The notes below the pieces were generated by a model that worked only from the letters and a program-made list of their open reading frames with translations, did not search any database and was not told the DNA's origin. From positions 700,914 through 764,913 of the forward strand of contig NZ_QHKO01000001.1 of the NCBI RefSeq assembly GCF_003260125.1: a DNA stretch of 64,000 nt, in the 5' to 3' direction. The position numbers and the translations under genes were made by a program. The stretch comes from Lujinxingia litoralis. GTDB taxonomy: Bacteria; Myxococcota_A; Bradymonadia; Bradymonadales; Bradymonadaceae. Each line of letters starts with the position of its first letter. The stretch's first letter is position 1. Below, in pieces: positions 16,651 to 25,541 of the stretch.

Positions 16651-17746
16651 GAACCTTCCCTAAGAGCCCCCGGCGCAATCCACCTTTCTTCTGAGATGAT
16701 GGCGAGCTACTTTCGGGCGAGGCCACCCGCACCCGCACATACATATCCCCGCGCGTCTTCCCATCGCGTGACATAAACCCCTGTCCGCGCAGCCGGAGCA
16801 CTCGCCCCTCCTGAGTACCGGGTGGCAACTTCATCACCACCTCCCCATCAAGCGTGGCCACATCGATTTTTGCGCCGATGGAGGCCTCGGTAAAGCTCAC
16901 CCGGAGGTCACGATGCACGTCGAGGTCATCTCGCTCAAAGATCGGGTGCGCTTTAAGCTGAACCTCTACCAACAGGTCCCCGGCGCGTCCTCCGGAACTC
17001 CCGGGCTCACCTTTGCCCTCCCAGCGCAGGGTCTGCCCCTGGTCAACCCCGCGCGGAACGGCAATCTCCACAACTTCGAGGGTGTCTGTCGTCCCCGTGC
17101 CCTGACAGCTCTTGCACGGGACTTCGATGACCCGACCCCGGCCCTGACAACGCTTGCAGTCGCGCATCAGAGAGAAAAACCCCTGCTGAGAGCGCACCTG
17201 ACCGCTTCCCTGACAGCTCTCACAGGTCCGCACACGGGTGCCGGGCTCACCGCCCTTGCCTTCGCAGCGCACGCACACCTGCTTGCGGGGCACCCGCACC
17301 GCGCGCCGACCGCCCAGGTGGGCCTCTTCCAGACTCAGCTCCATGCGCACGCGAATATCTGCCCCCCGCGTTGCGCGCGTGGCACTGCGTGTCGCCCCGC
17401 CGAAGACCGAATTCAGCACCTCAAAAAGGTCGCCAAATCCCTCAAACGAAGGCCCCCCCATCCGATTGACGCCCCCCATACGTCCGGAGCGGTCGTAGGC
17501 CGCCCGCCGTGCCGGATCGCTAAGCACCTCGTAGGCCTGAGCGACCTCCTTAAAGCGCTCCTCGGCCCGGGCGTCTCCCGGATTTTGATCGGGGTGGTAA
17601 CGCAACGCCAGCCGGCGATACGCTTTTTTGATCGTCGCGTGGTCCGCATCGCTACGAACTTCGAGCACCTGATAAAGATCTACGTTCATAAGTTTGATTT
17701 TGCGTCGGTTCGCGCCGCGAACAAGAGAGCCCCGGGGTCTGCGCAT
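16634..17746 (-). CDS. dnaJ: Chaperone DnaJ (Hsp40)
   Basis: A type I J-protein. The J domain (LYQVLEVRSDADHATIKKAY, then RYHPDQNPG with the HPD triad) is followed by a short Gly-rich linker. Four CxxCxGxG zinc repeats follow (CVRCEGKG, CESCQGSG, CKRCQGRG, CKSCQGTG) and then the substrate-binding C-terminal domains. It stimulates DnaK. ATG 17746 has GGAGG 4 nt upstream and gives a 19-residue basic extension before the J domain; ATG 17689 would start right at the J domain but has no SD, so the start is unsettled. It follows dnaK by 52 nt. A hairpin (17729-17760) brackets the 17746 start. Confidence 0.95.
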   Translation of the reverse strand: MRRPRGSLVRGANRRKIKLMNVDLYQVLEVRSDADHATIKKAYRRLALRYHPDQNPGDARAEERFKEVAQAYEVLSDPARRAAYDRSGRMGGVNRMGGPSFEGFGDLFEVLNSVFGGATRSATRATRGADIRVRMELSLEEAHLGGRRAVRVPRKQVCVRCEGKGGEPGTRVRTCESCQGSGQVRSQQGFFSLMRDCKRCQGRGRVIEVPCKSCQGTGTTDTLEVVEIAVPRGVDQGQTLRWEGKGEPGSSGGRAGDLLVEVQLKAHPIFERDDLDVHRDLRVSFTEASIGAKIDVATLDGEVVMKLPPGTQEGRVLRLRGQGFMSRDGKTRGDMYVRVRVASPESSSPSSQKKGGLRRGLLGKVRDIFR

Positions 17747-17760
17747 CCAACCTCCGGGGC
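17729..17760 (-). promoter_or_regulatory. Hairpin around the dnaJ ribosome-binding site
   Basis: A perfect 7-bp GC-rich stem (17729-17735 with 17754-17760) encloses an 18-nt loop holding the ATG at 17746 and part of the GGAGG. Two G of the SD lie in the stem. It could tune initiation, or help 3' end formation of dnaK; there is no T run. No folding energy was computed. Confidence 0.35.
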
Positions 17761-17798
17761 CCTCGAATGATTCGCACGGCGGCAGGTGCAGCGCCGGA

Positions 17799-19637
17799 TC
17801 ACTCCTCTACCGCTGCCGTGCCGTCGTCCATGCTGGCATACATCAGCTCGGCCAGGCGGTAAGCCCCGGCTTCGAGCGTGGCGATAATGGTATCGAGCTC
17901 CTCGAAGGTCGCATCGTCAATGAGCTCCTTAATCGTACCGATGTCGGCCAGCAGGTCGTTGCGCTCTTGCTCCTCCATCATGCCGCCGAACTCCTCCAGA
18001 CTGCGCTCCGTGGAGTAGAGCAGCCCCTGGGCCTCGACCCGGCGCTGGGACAACTCTTTGGTCAGCTGATCCTGCTCCTCGTTGAGCCGGGCCTCTTCGA
18101 TCAGACGATTGATATCGCCCTCACTCAAGCCCCCGTCGGCCACGATATTCACCGACTGCTCGCGACCGGAAGCCTGATCTCGCGCCGAGGCGGTCACGAT
18201 GCCGTTCTCATCGATATTGAAGGTCACCTCAATACGCGGCACCCCGCGCGGCGCCGGCGGAATCCCCGTCAGCTCAAAGACCGCGAGACTTTTGTTATCG
18301 GCGGCCATCGCGCGCTCTCCCTGAAGCACATGCACGCGCACCATCGATTGATTGTTGATGCTCGTACTGAAGACTTCGCTGTAGCTGCAGGGAACGGTCG
18401 TGTTGCGCTGGATCATGGGCGTAAACACCCCGCCGGCCGTCTGCACCCCCAGGGTGAGCGGGGTCACATCGAGAAGCAACACGTCGGTGAGTTCCCCGCG
18501 CACGATGCTGCCCTGAACTGCCGCGCCCATGGCCACAACTTCGTCCGGGTTCACCGAGGTGTCCGGGCGTTTGTTAAAGAACTGCGCCACACGGGTGCGC
18601 ACCCGAGGCATCCGCGTCATACCCCCGACCAGGAGCACGACGTCAATCTCGTCACGCCCCACCTGCGCGTCTTGCAGCGCCGTGCGGCAGGGATCAAGCG
18701 AGCGCTCCACCAGATGGTCCACCAGCTCCTCAAGTTTCTCGCGGGTCAGCTCGGCGTCCAGGTGCAAGGGCCCCTCATCATTCATATGAATGAAGGGCAT
18801 ATTGATCTCGGCCACCTCGGTGCTGGAGAGCTCACACTTGACGCGCTCCGACTCCTCCTTGAGTCGCTGCAACGCCATGGGCACTTCGCGAAGGTCGACG
18901 CCGTGCTCATCTTCGAATGCGTCGGCAAGCCAGTCGATGATCGCGTAGTCGAAGTCCTCGCCACCGAGAAAGGTATCCCCGGAGGTTGAGAGCACGCTGA
19001 AGACGCCGTCGGCCAACTCCAGAATCGAGACATCAAAGGTCCCGCCGCCCAGGTCGTACACGGCGACCTTCATATCGTTCTGGTCCACACGCGCCAGACC
19101 GTAGGCCAGCGCCGCCGCCGTAGGCTCATTGACGATGCGCAACACATTGAGCCCGGCAATACGCCCGGCATCTTTAGTCGCCTGGCGCTGCGCATCGTTG
19201 AAGTAGGCGGGCACCGTGATCACGGCGTCCTCGACCTCTTCGCCAAGATGATCTTCGGCAACGGACTTCATCTCCTTGAGAATCAGGGCGGAAATCTCCG
19301 CCGGAGAGTAGTCCTTGTCGCGGGCACGCACCCAGGCATCCCCGTTGGGGCCCTCGACAATCTGAAACGCACTGCTTCGTTTGGCCTGCTCGACGTCCGG
19401 GGCATCAAAGCGCCGCCCAATCAGACGTTTGACCGCGTAAACAGTATTCTCCGCATTGGTCTGAGCCTGACGCTTGGCCACCTGGCCCACGATGCGCTGA
19501 CCATCTTCGGTGAACGCGACAATCGAAGGCGTCGTCCGCGCACCCTCGGCGTTGGGAATGACGATGCGCTCGCCATTGGCGATCACGCATACGCAGCTAT
19601 TGGTCGTCCCTAAGTCGATGCCGATCGTATATGCCAT
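17799..19637 (-). CDS. dnaK: Chaperone DnaK (Hsp70)
   Basis: A 612-residue Hsp70. [12 protein letters not shown] is phosphate loop 1, [13 protein letters not shown] phosphate loop 2, and [14 protein letters not shown] the adenosine motif. [11 protein letters not shown] and [13 protein letters not shown] are further family signatures; the latter opens the substrate-binding domain. The lid is present, but the C-terminus ends in DDGTAAVEE rather than the canonical EEV(K)DK-type tail. It folds proteins with DnaJ and GrpE in the cytoplasm. GrpE lies 54 nt upstream and dnaJ 52 nt downstream. The ATG at 19637 follows a GAGAGG stretch. Confidence 0.97.
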   Translation of the reverse strand: MAYTIGIDLGTTNSCVCVIANGERIVIPNAEGARTTPSIVAFTEDGQRIVGQVAKRQAQTNAENTVYAVKRLIGRRFDAPDVEQAKRSSAFQIVEGPNGDAWVRARDKDYSPAEISALILKEMKSVAEDHLGEEVEDAVITVPAYFNDAQRQATKDAGRIAGLNVLRIVNEPTAAALAYGLARVDQNDMKVAVYDLGGGTFDVSILELADGVFSVLSTSGDTFLGGEDFDYAIIDWLADAFEDEHGVDLREVPMALQRLKEESERVKCELSSTEVAEINMPFIHMNDEGPLHLDAELTREKLEELVDHLVERSLDPCRTALQDAQVGRDEIDVVLLVGGMTRMPRVRTRVAQFFNKRPDTSVNPDEVVAMGAAVQGSIVRGELTDVLLLDVTPLTLGVQTAGGVFTPMIQRNTTVPCSYSEVFSTSINNQSMVRVHVLQGERAMAADNKSLAVFELTGIPPAPRGVPRIEVTFNIDENGIVTASARDQASGREQSVNIVADGGLSEGDINRLIEEARLNEEQDQLTKELSQRRVEAQGLLYSTERSLEEFGGMMEEQERNDLLADIGTIKELIDDATFEELDTIIATLEAGAYRLAELMYASMDDGTAAVEE

Positions 19638-19691
19638 GCCTCTCGCCTCTCCCGAGATTCAGGTGGGTGTCGTCGACCAGGTGTCAGGATC

Positions 19692-20483
19692 TCAGTCCTG
19701 ATGTTGCGAAGTCTCGCCGCCTTCGGGGCTGGCATCATCTTCGCCGTCGGTGTCGCCAGACTCCTCAGTCTGAGGAGCCTCAATTCGTTTTGCAACTGCC
19801 ACCATCGCCGGCCGCAAGAGGCGGTCGTGCAGGAAGTAGCCCTTCTGGTACTCCTCGACGACCGTGCCGGTGTCGAACTCCGTGGTCTCGACCTGCTGGA
19901 TGGCCTCGTGACGCTGAGGATCAAAGGGCTCGCCCTTGGAAACAAATCCCTGCACGCCGTACTTAGCCAGCGCGTTGATGATCTGCTTGTAGATCATCGT
20001 CACACCGTCAACGATCCCGCCGGGATCTTCTTTGCCATCGGCGTGCTGCAACGCGCGCTCAAAGTTATCGACGGCCGGAATCAGATCACTGACCACTTTG
20101 TCGATGCCATACTTGCGCAGGTCTTCTTTCTCGCGCTCGACACGACGCCGATAGTTTTCCAGATCGGCCACCGAACGCATCAGCTTGTTTTTGACCTCAT
20201 CGCGCTCTTCGGCCAGCGCATCGATTCGGGCGTTCGCCTCCTCCAGCGCCTTGGCCTGAAGGGCGGCCTGCTCCGCAAGAGCAGCGGCGTCGGAATCGTC
20301 ATCGCCCCCCTCGACCACGATGACCTCTTCGTCATCTTCGTCGGGGCTCAGGAAAAGGTCGTCGTCCAGCTTATCGCTGTCTTCCTGCTCCACCTCGGCC
20401 TGCTCCGGGCTGGAAGTCACGTCGGTCGGTTCGTCCATCGCTTCGGTCGGCTTCTCGTTCTCAGTCAAGGCCATGCTCCTCAT
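19692..20483 (-). CDS. grpE: Nucleotide exchange factor GrpE
   Basis: The GrpE co-chaperone of DnaK, 263 residues. A long acidic N-terminus (DEDDEEVIVVEGGDDD) precedes the coiled coil (about residues 75-130, ending MRSVADLENYRRRVEREKED). The conserved core LIPAVDNFERAL and the beta domain (FDPQRHEAIQQVET, VVEEYQKGYFLHDRLLRPAMV) follow. An acidic disordered tail ends the protein. Two starts are possible: ATG 20483 (no clear SD) and ATG 20474 (GAGG only 3 nt away). A possible TTGACA-N17-TTTCAA lies at 20563-20535, overlapping the hrcA end, so grpE may also have its own promoter. Confidence 0.95.
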   Translation of the reverse strand: MRSMALTENEKPTEAMDEPTDVTSSPEQAEVEQEDSDKLDDDLFLSPDEDDEEVIVVEGGDDDSDAAALAEQAALQAKALEEANARIDALAEERDEVKNKLMRSVADLENYRRRVEREKEDLRKYGIDKVVSDLIPAVDNFERALQHADGKEDPGGIVDGVTMIYKQIINALAKYGVQGFVSKGEPFDPQRHEAIQQVETTEFDTGTVVEEYQKGYFLHDRLLRPAMVAVAKRIEAPQTEESGDTDGEDDASPEGGETSQHQD

Positions 20484-20559
20484 TGAGACACAAGCTGGGC
20501 GCCATCACGCAATGCGGACGCGCCCTCAATCGGGTTGAAATGGATAAGGGGTTGAACTG

Positions 20560-21612
20560 TCAAGATGATGAATTCAGCTCTTCTGAGTCCTTCGATAACA
20601 TACGGGCTGTATGCTCGACTAGAGGAATGATTCGCGCGTAGTTCATGCGCAGCGGGCCCAGGACCCCCACCAGCCCGACCTGCTCGCCATCCCGGTAGTA
20701 CCCACAGGCGATCAAACTGAGGTCGTCCCCCAGATCAAGGTCAAGCTCCGAGCCGATGAGCGTCTGAACCCGACGAGCCTCACAGATGCGATCAAGCACA
20801 TCGAGCACCCGCTCTTTGTCCTCCAGCGCGCGCAGCACGTCACGCACCCGGGCGATGTCGTGCGCCAGCTCACTGAAATCGAGCACGTTGAGGCGCCCTT
20901 CCACGTAAAGCTCTGCCCCCGTGGCCAGATCGAGCACCTGCTGACTCAACGCCAGCGCGCGCCGCATGTAGCTGCGATAGCGCGACTCGCTGGCAGCCAG
21001 CTCTCGGCGTACTCGGCGGCGCACGTCCTGCAGACTGCGCCCGGTCACCAGCTCCGAAAGGTAGTTTCGCATCCACACGATGGAGTTTCGCTCCACCGGC
21101 TCTTCCATGCGAACCACCCGATTAAAGACGCGCCCGTCTTCGGTGATCAGCACCACCAGGATGCGATGTTCGGAAAGCCAGCTCAGCTGCACATCGCGCA
21201 GGCGCGCCGCCGCCAGACCAGGCGTACTCACCAGGCTCGTCAGATGCGAGAGCTGACTGACCAGCACCCCGGCCGAACGCGCCAGCTGACTGACATCATC
21301 GGCCTCCAACTCGGAGAGCGACGCCAGCCACTCCGGCGCACCGCCATTCGGGGCGCGCTGGCCGGTGGCCACCAGGTAGTCGACGTACAGACGCATACCA
21401 CTGGCCGTGGGCACGCGTCCGGCCGAGGTATGCGGCTGATGCAGCAACCCCAGCCCTTCTAGCTCCGCCATGACGTTGCGCACCGTGGCCGAACTCACCG
21501 AAATCCCTTCGCTCCGGGACACCGCGGTGCTGCCCACAGGCTCGCCACTGAGGTTGAAACGTTCAACCACCTGGACAAGAACCTTAAGTTGGCGTTCAGA
21601 GAGCAGGCTCAA
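20560..21612 (-). CDS. hrcA: Heat-inducible transcription repressor HrcA
   Basis: A 350-residue HrcA. The N-terminal winged helix shows GEPVGSTAVSR and SSATVRNVMAELEGLGLL, followed by QPHTSAGRVPTASGMRLYVDYL, the family hallmark. The ligand-sensing/dimer region follows, with IACGYYRDGEQVGLVGVLGP near the C-terminus. It represses groESL/dnaK-type operons through the CIRCE element. It leads the hrcA-grpE-dnaK-dnaJ set, so autoregulation is expected. However, I find no CIRCE-like inverted repeat upstream of it or in the other gaps of the set. A TTGACA box lies about 120 nt upstream. Confidence 0.95.
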   Translation of the reverse strand: MSLLSERQLKVLVQVVERFNLSGEPVGSTAVSRSEGISVSSATVRNVMAELEGLGLLHQPHTSAGRVPTASGMRLYVDYLVATGQRAPNGGAPEWLASLSELEADDVSQLARSAGVLVSQLSHLTSLVSTPGLAAARLRDVQLSWLSEHRILVVLITEDGRVFNRVVRMEEPVERNSIVWMRNYLSELVTGRSLQDVRRRVRRELAASESRYRSYMRRALALSQQVLDLATGAELYVEGRLNVLDFSELAHDIARVRDVLRALEDKERVLDVLDRICEARRVQTLIGSELDLDLGDDLSLIACGYYRDGEQVGLVGVLGPLRMNYARIIPLVEHTARMLSKDSEELNSSS

Positions 21613-21707
21613 AGCGTCTTCTCAGCGTGCGTAACGTCAGACGTGGCGCGGACATCCCTACCCGAACCTGCCCTCGTAACAGTGAAGCCCGCGGGCAGAT
21701 TCCTCGA

Positions 21708-21736
21708 CGCTAATGGTGCCCTCCCCCGCGTGTCAA
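21708..21736 (-). promoter_or_regulatory. Candidate promoter of the hrcA operon
   Basis: On the minus strand a perfect TTGACA (21736 to 21731) is followed after 17 nt by TTAGCG (21713 to 21708). The -35 overlaps the end of the upstream membrane-protein gene. The -10 match is poor. A leader of about 90 nt would result. No CIRCE repeat overlaps it. Confidence 0.28.
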
Positions 21737-22812
21737 TCCGGGGCTCCCTGCCGACCGGAATGCGCCGGCACATCGCGACGCCACAGCCCCGGAGCACGGG
21801 CCATCACCCAGGCACCGGGCACCACGATGACCAGAAGTTGCAACACATGAACCAACACCGCGAACACGGCTACCTGAGCTGCCAGCGTCGCGACATCCAT
21901 ATCCACAAAAAGCCCCATCCCCCGGGTCATAAAGAACTCAAAATTCCCCGCCATTGCCGGTCCCGCCGGAACCATGATTCCGATGACCAGCACCGCCATC
22001 ACCGTGGCGATTTCCCAGGGATTCAGTCCCAGGTCGAACCCGATCGAGAGCAGCGCCCACATCGACAACGCGTTCGTTCCCCAGTAGAGCGCGGTCGCCC
22101 CCAGAAAACGCCCGAGATTGCGCCCGTCCACCAGCGACTTAAACCCCTCGACAAATCCCATCAAAAGTCCGGACACCGCCGCAGCGAGCTTCTGAGATAT
22201 CCTCCCCAGCGTCTGCTCGACGATCACCTCGGCCCAACGTCTCCGGGTGTAGGCGACCACGCACATCACGATCGCCGGCAAAAAGATCATCAACGAGAGC
22301 AGCCCGGCCCCGCGGGCAAAGGCCACCGGAGCCTGCCCCTGATAGGTCCACAGCGCGGCGAAGAGTAAGGCGGTAATGATCAGCCCGTCCATCACCCGCT
22401 CTACCACCGCCGTGGCCAGCAGCCCCGACGCCGGCAGCCCTGAGCTGCGGGCCAGCACCATCGGCCGCACGAACTCCCCGAGCCGCAGCGGCATGAGCAC
22501 AATGGCAGTAAACCCCAACGCGCAGGCTCGGTTGACCTGTTGCGTCGACACCTCGCCAAGCGGTCGCACCAGGTAATTCCAACGCCAGACCCGCGCACCG
22601 TGGCAGACGATATAAAGCAGCACAAAGGCCGCCGACGCCAGCCCCAGCCGGCCGTAATCGGCGCTCGCCAGGTAATCACGCACATCTGCCAGCGGAAGCC
22701 CCCGCGCCGCCAGCCACAAAAAGAACACGCCGATGAATGAGGCCGCCAGAAACGACCCCAACATCCGCGTGCCCCCAAACCCCTGCGACGTCTCCGACAA
22801 AGCCTGACTCAC
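21733..22812 (-). CDS. Flippase-like membrane protein (LPG-synthase TM domain / UPF0104 type)
   Basis: A 359-residue polytopic inner-membrane protein with about eight hydrophobic helices. The region HGARVWRWNYLVRPLGEVS followed by LMPLRLGEFVRP is the signature of the lysylphosphatidylglycerol synthase transmembrane family. Members without the aminoacyl domain are thought to move lipid or glycolipid substrates across the membrane. MVPAGPAMAGNFEFFMTRG is a second conserved loop. GTG 22812 overlaps the stop of the GT-B protein (GTGA), so the two are translationally coupled. That pairing supports a glycolipid- or polymer-export role, which is inference. Confidence 0.85.
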   Translation of the reverse strand: MSQALSETSQGFGGTRMLGSFLAASFIGVFFLWLAARGLPLADVRDYLASADYGRLGLASAAFVLLYIVCHGARVWRWNYLVRPLGEVSTQQVNRACALGFTAIVLMPLRLGEFVRPMVLARSSGLPASGLLATAVVERVMDGLIITALLFAALWTYQGQAPVAFARGAGLLSLMIFLPAIVMCVVAYTRRRWAEVIVEQTLGRISQKLAAAVSGLLMGFVEGFKSLVDGRNLGRFLGATALYWGTNALSMWALLSIGFDLGLNPWEIATVMAVLVIGIMVPAGPAMAGNFEFFMTRGMGLFVDMDVATLAAQVAVFAVLVHVLQLLVIVVPGAWVMARAPGLWRRDVPAHSGRQGAPD

Positions 22813-24524
22813 TCTCCCAGTTCACGTTTGATACGATCTTTGAGCCCCTTGAGATCGCGGTCGACTTCCATCTTCTGGAAACGCTCTTCAAGGCGATTGG
22901 CGCGCTCCCCGGTGGGCGCCCCCGACTCCTCACTACCGGCCGACGACGTCGTCCCCCGCGCGGCATTCTTGAGTTTCTCTTTCTGGCGGCGAATATCAGC
23001 AAGCTCTTGAACCAGCGGAGCAGCTTCGCTCTGGTAGCCACGCAAGATCGTCTCGGCCTCGCTTTCCAGATCGCGCTCGTTCCACTCCCGCGCCAGCTCC
23101 AGGCGGCCGCGCCAGCGCTCCTGGTGCTTTTCGAGCTCTTCCAGACGCCGCTCACAATCGCGCTCGCTCAATATCAACTGAGCCAGCTGCTCTCGCGCCT
23201 CCGCCGCACCGATCGTGGGGCGCGCCTCCACAGGCTCTCGCCGCGGCGGCGGCACCACCAGCGCTCCTTTTTCAGCGGGGCCAGCCTCCTCGACCGGACC
23301 GGCCGCCGCAGGACCTCCCGCCGGGGCCTCGGGACGAGCGTAGGACGCCTGGTCGCCGGAGCGGCCAATGCTCTCAAAAGGTCCGGCCACCGGCGCCGAC
23401 TCGCCACCTTCCGGTTCGGCAGAAGAGAGCGGCCTACGCCAGGCCTCGCGCTCCTGCAGCGCTTCGACCAACGCGTCGACCACGGCGCGATTGGGGTCTT
23501 CATCCCGCGTCTCCAGCAGACGCTCGCGCAGCTCTCGTAGACGCTCGGGCTCGGTAAAGCGATCGAGTTCGCTCCCCAGACGAAGCACATCGTGCACCTT
23601 CCCCGCGAGCCCGCGGGCATGGAGCGCCTCGGCCTGCACGCCGGCGTCCTCACCAACGCTCACCAGAAGCGGTGGCGTTCCCACGGCCAATGCCTCGGGC
23701 AAATAAGGATCATCGCCCGCAGCGAGCACCAGGTCCGCCGCCGCGACATACTTCTCGAGGTCGGGCACATGCCCGAACATCGAAGCGGGCAGCCCGTAAT
23801 GGTCCGCCGCCCGGCGCAGTGTGGCCGCGACCCCTCCGTCGCCATTATGATGAAAAAGCACCCGGGCCGGGCGATCCATCAAGGTGCACTGAAAGACGAT
23901 CTTCTCCAGCGTCGCGTGATCCAGCGCCTCCGCGCGGACCAGTACCACCAGCGCCTCGGCGAGGCCCAGCTCGGCACGAACGTTATCGCGTTCCGGAGCC
24001 TGGAGGCTGGCCGGACGCACCGCCGGGCCGGCCACGTGCACCCGTTCTGCCACGGCGCCCTCAGCCACAAAGGCGTCTGCCGTGCGCTGGTCCGGCACCA
24101 CAAATCCATGAAGCGACCCGGTGAACCAACCAGGTGCGGCAACAGGCTGATGCGTCAGCCCCACCTGCACGCTGCCCACGCCGGTGAGGCTCTCGATCAC
24201 ACTGAGCGCGCGGGCGAAGCGCGGGCTCGTCAGCACCAGGACATCGGGGCGCGCCCGACGTAACGCGCCGATGAAATCTTCCTCTCCCGCGTGCCCCCGG
24301 GTGGCGACTCGAAGCCCGCGCAGCAATCGCTCGGCACCGCCGGCCAGCGCCTCGCGTGCCGCCGTCCCGATCACTTCGGTGATTGACACCAACTCGGCGT
24401 CAACACCGCGCTCCTGAAGGCCGGCGACCACCGCCTCATACGCGGCTTCCCGACCTCGCTGGTCCGAAAGAATCCACACCCGCCCTGCTTCGCTCGAAGA
24501 CGCCTCGCCACTGACCTGGGTCAT
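22809..24524 (-). CDS. GT-B-fold glycosyltransferase-like protein with C-terminal coiled coil
   Basis: A 571-residue protein. Residues 1 to about 350 resemble the MurG/diacylglycerol glucosyltransferase (GT28) fold: an N-terminal Rossmann lobe, then LPASMFGHVPDLEKYVAAADLVLA and PEALAVGTPPLLVSVGEDAG, which fit the donor-binding lobe. The usual GGG loop before the donor domain is replaced by VLVRAEALDHATLE, so catalysis is doubtful. A Pro/Ala/Gly-rich linker (about 370-430) joins a long charged coiled coil that ends the protein. ATG 24524 has GAGGAG 6 nt upstream. It lies between a receiver protein and the flippase-like gene. It may be a scaffold or an inactive transferase. Confidence 0.72.
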   Translation of the reverse strand: MTQVSGEASSSEAGRVWILSDQRGREAAYEAVVAGLQERGVDAELVSITEVIGTAAREALAGGAERLLRGLRVATRGHAGEEDFIGALRRARPDVLVLTSPRFARALSVIESLTGVGSVQVGLTHQPVAAPGWFTGSLHGFVVPDQRTADAFVAEGAVAERVHVAGPAVRPASLQAPERDNVRAELGLAEALVVLVRAEALDHATLEKIVFQCTLMDRPARVLFHHNGDGGVAATLRRAADHYGLPASMFGHVPDLEKYVAAADLVLAAGDDPYLPEALAVGTPPLLVSVGEDAGVQAEALHARGLAGKVHDVLRLGSELDRFTEPERLRELRERLLETRDEDPNRAVVDALVEALQEREAWRRPLSSAEPEGGESAPVAGPFESIGRSGDQASYARPEAPAGGPAAAGPVEEAGPAEKGALVVPPPRREPVEARPTIGAAEAREQLAQLILSERDCERRLEELEKHQERWRGRLELAREWNERDLESEAETILRGYQSEAAPLVQELADIRRQKEKLKNAARGTTSSAGSEESGAPTGERANRLEERFQKMEVDRDLKGLKDRIKRELGE

Positions 24525-24592
24525 GCTCTGCTCCTCAACGCGCCGGGCCCATCTGGCCCCCGGCCACCGCATCATTTTGGGGAAATTTGTGT

Positions 24593-24967
24593 TCAGTATT
24601 CGTAGAACTTATCGAGGAAGCCCCCGATCTGAGTCACATCCATGGACTTACAGAAGTAGCCATTCATCTCGTTGTCCACACAGAACTGCTGCAGCTTATC
24701 GGCATCCATATCGCTGTAGGCCACGATCACCATCTCGTCGTAATCCGGAGAGGCCTGCAGTGACCCGAGCAGGTCGTCGATATTGAGACGCTTCATCGCC
24801 ACGTCTACCAACAAGATCTCGGGACGTTCGTATTCGATCTTTGAGAGCGCCCCGTTGGGGGTGGCCAGGTGCACCACCTGATAGCCACCGCCCTGGAGAT
24901 TCTGCTCGACCTCCATCACATCAAGGATGTTGTCGTCGAGAATCATCACTTTGCGACGAGACTCCAT
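24593..24967 (-). CDS. Stand-alone response-regulator receiver protein
   Basis: A 124-residue CheY-like receiver with no output domain. The acidic pair is in VMILDDNILD, the phospho-acceptor Asp in EILLVDVAM, the Thr/Ser switch position appears as VIVAYSD, and the conserved Lys is in YFCKSMD. All key residues are present, so phosphorylation is likely. ATG 24967 has AGGAGG 5 nt upstream. The gene lies 68 nt before the GT-B/coiled-coil protein on the same strand, suggesting phospho-control of that pair. No kinase is adjacent; the two kinases at 28.7-31.3 kb are possible partners but this is speculation. Confidence 0.88.
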   Translation of the reverse strand: MESRRKVMILDDNILDVMEVEQNLQGGGYQVVHLATPNGALSKIEYERPEILLVDVAMKRLNIDDLLGSLQASPDYDEMVIVAYSDMDADKLQQFCVDNEMNGYFCKSMDVTQIGGFLDKFYEY

Positions 24968-25162
24968 CGCTGCCTCCTGACACGTCTGCACATCGACATT
25001 CTGGGACGCAACGAGTCGTTACGCCAACTGCGGCTCCACACCCTAAGCTCGCCACTGTTCACGGTCAAAGAAATCGCCCGCGACGACGACGCCAGGACAC
25101 TGCCCCATCATCGTCACTTCGTTCGACAGCGCAACCCCCCGAGCCCGGGAGTCCCTCAGATC

Positions 25163-25201
25163 AAAAAAAGCCCGAGAACCGGCAGGCTCTCGAGCTTTTT
25201 T
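25163..25201 (-). terminator. Terminator of tRNA-Cys (bidirectional form)
   Basis: An A-rich arm (25163-25169 plus stem) pairs with the arm ending in six T at 25201, with one mismatch and a loop near 25178-25186. On the minus strand it lies about 30 nt after the tRNA and ends in a long T run. The A/T symmetry means it can act on both strands. Confidence 0.8.
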
Positions 25202-25229
25202 AATGTCGTAGTGCGACCTATTTCCTTAA

Positions 25230-25300
25230 AGGCGGCGACCGGAGTCGAACCGGTGATCAAGGCTTTGCAGGCCCTTGCCTTACCACTTGGCTACGCCGCC
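25230..25300 (-). tRNA. tRNA-Cys (anticodon GCA)
   Basis: The minus strand folds as a 71-nt cloverleaf. The acceptor stem is GGCGGCG with CGCCGCC and the discriminator base is U, a cysteine identity element. The anticodon loop is CTGCAAA with anticodon GCA. The T arm is ACCGG-TTCGACT-CCGGT. The 3' CCA is not encoded. The anticodon stem has one G-U pair. Confidence 0.95.
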
Positions 25301-25313
25301 AGGCGCAGGATTG

Positions 25314-25341
25314 AATTAACACTGGCCCGGGGGGCTGTCAA
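25314..25341 (-). promoter_or_regulatory. Promoter of tRNA-Cys
   Basis: Minus strand: perfect TTGACA (25341 to 25336), 16-nt spacer, TTAATT (25319 to 25314). Transcription would begin about 6-8 nt before the tRNA 5' end, as expected for a tRNA promoter. Confidence 0.6.
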
Positions 25342-25541
25342 CGACTTTTATCGATTTGGTGCAACTTTTCGCCAACAGACCTGTCTCATCCTAAACACGA
25401 CGCGCGCACGCTGCCCCTCGGGCCATGGCAGCCGACGCGCTCGACGCCCGGCAACCGTCGAAGCCGCCCGCCGCCGTTGACCCCTCTTGATGACGAGGGC
25501 ACACTCCCGGCGGACACCCACCCGAGTTGCAGGACGCTTCT

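Noticed and set aside
17694..18989. Plus-strand frame opposite dnaK
   Set aside because: Shadow of dnaK, whose Hsp70 motifs are unmistakable.
24869..25480. Plus-strand frame across the tRNA-Cys gene
   Set aside because: It would read through a tRNA, its promoter and a terminator; not a gene.
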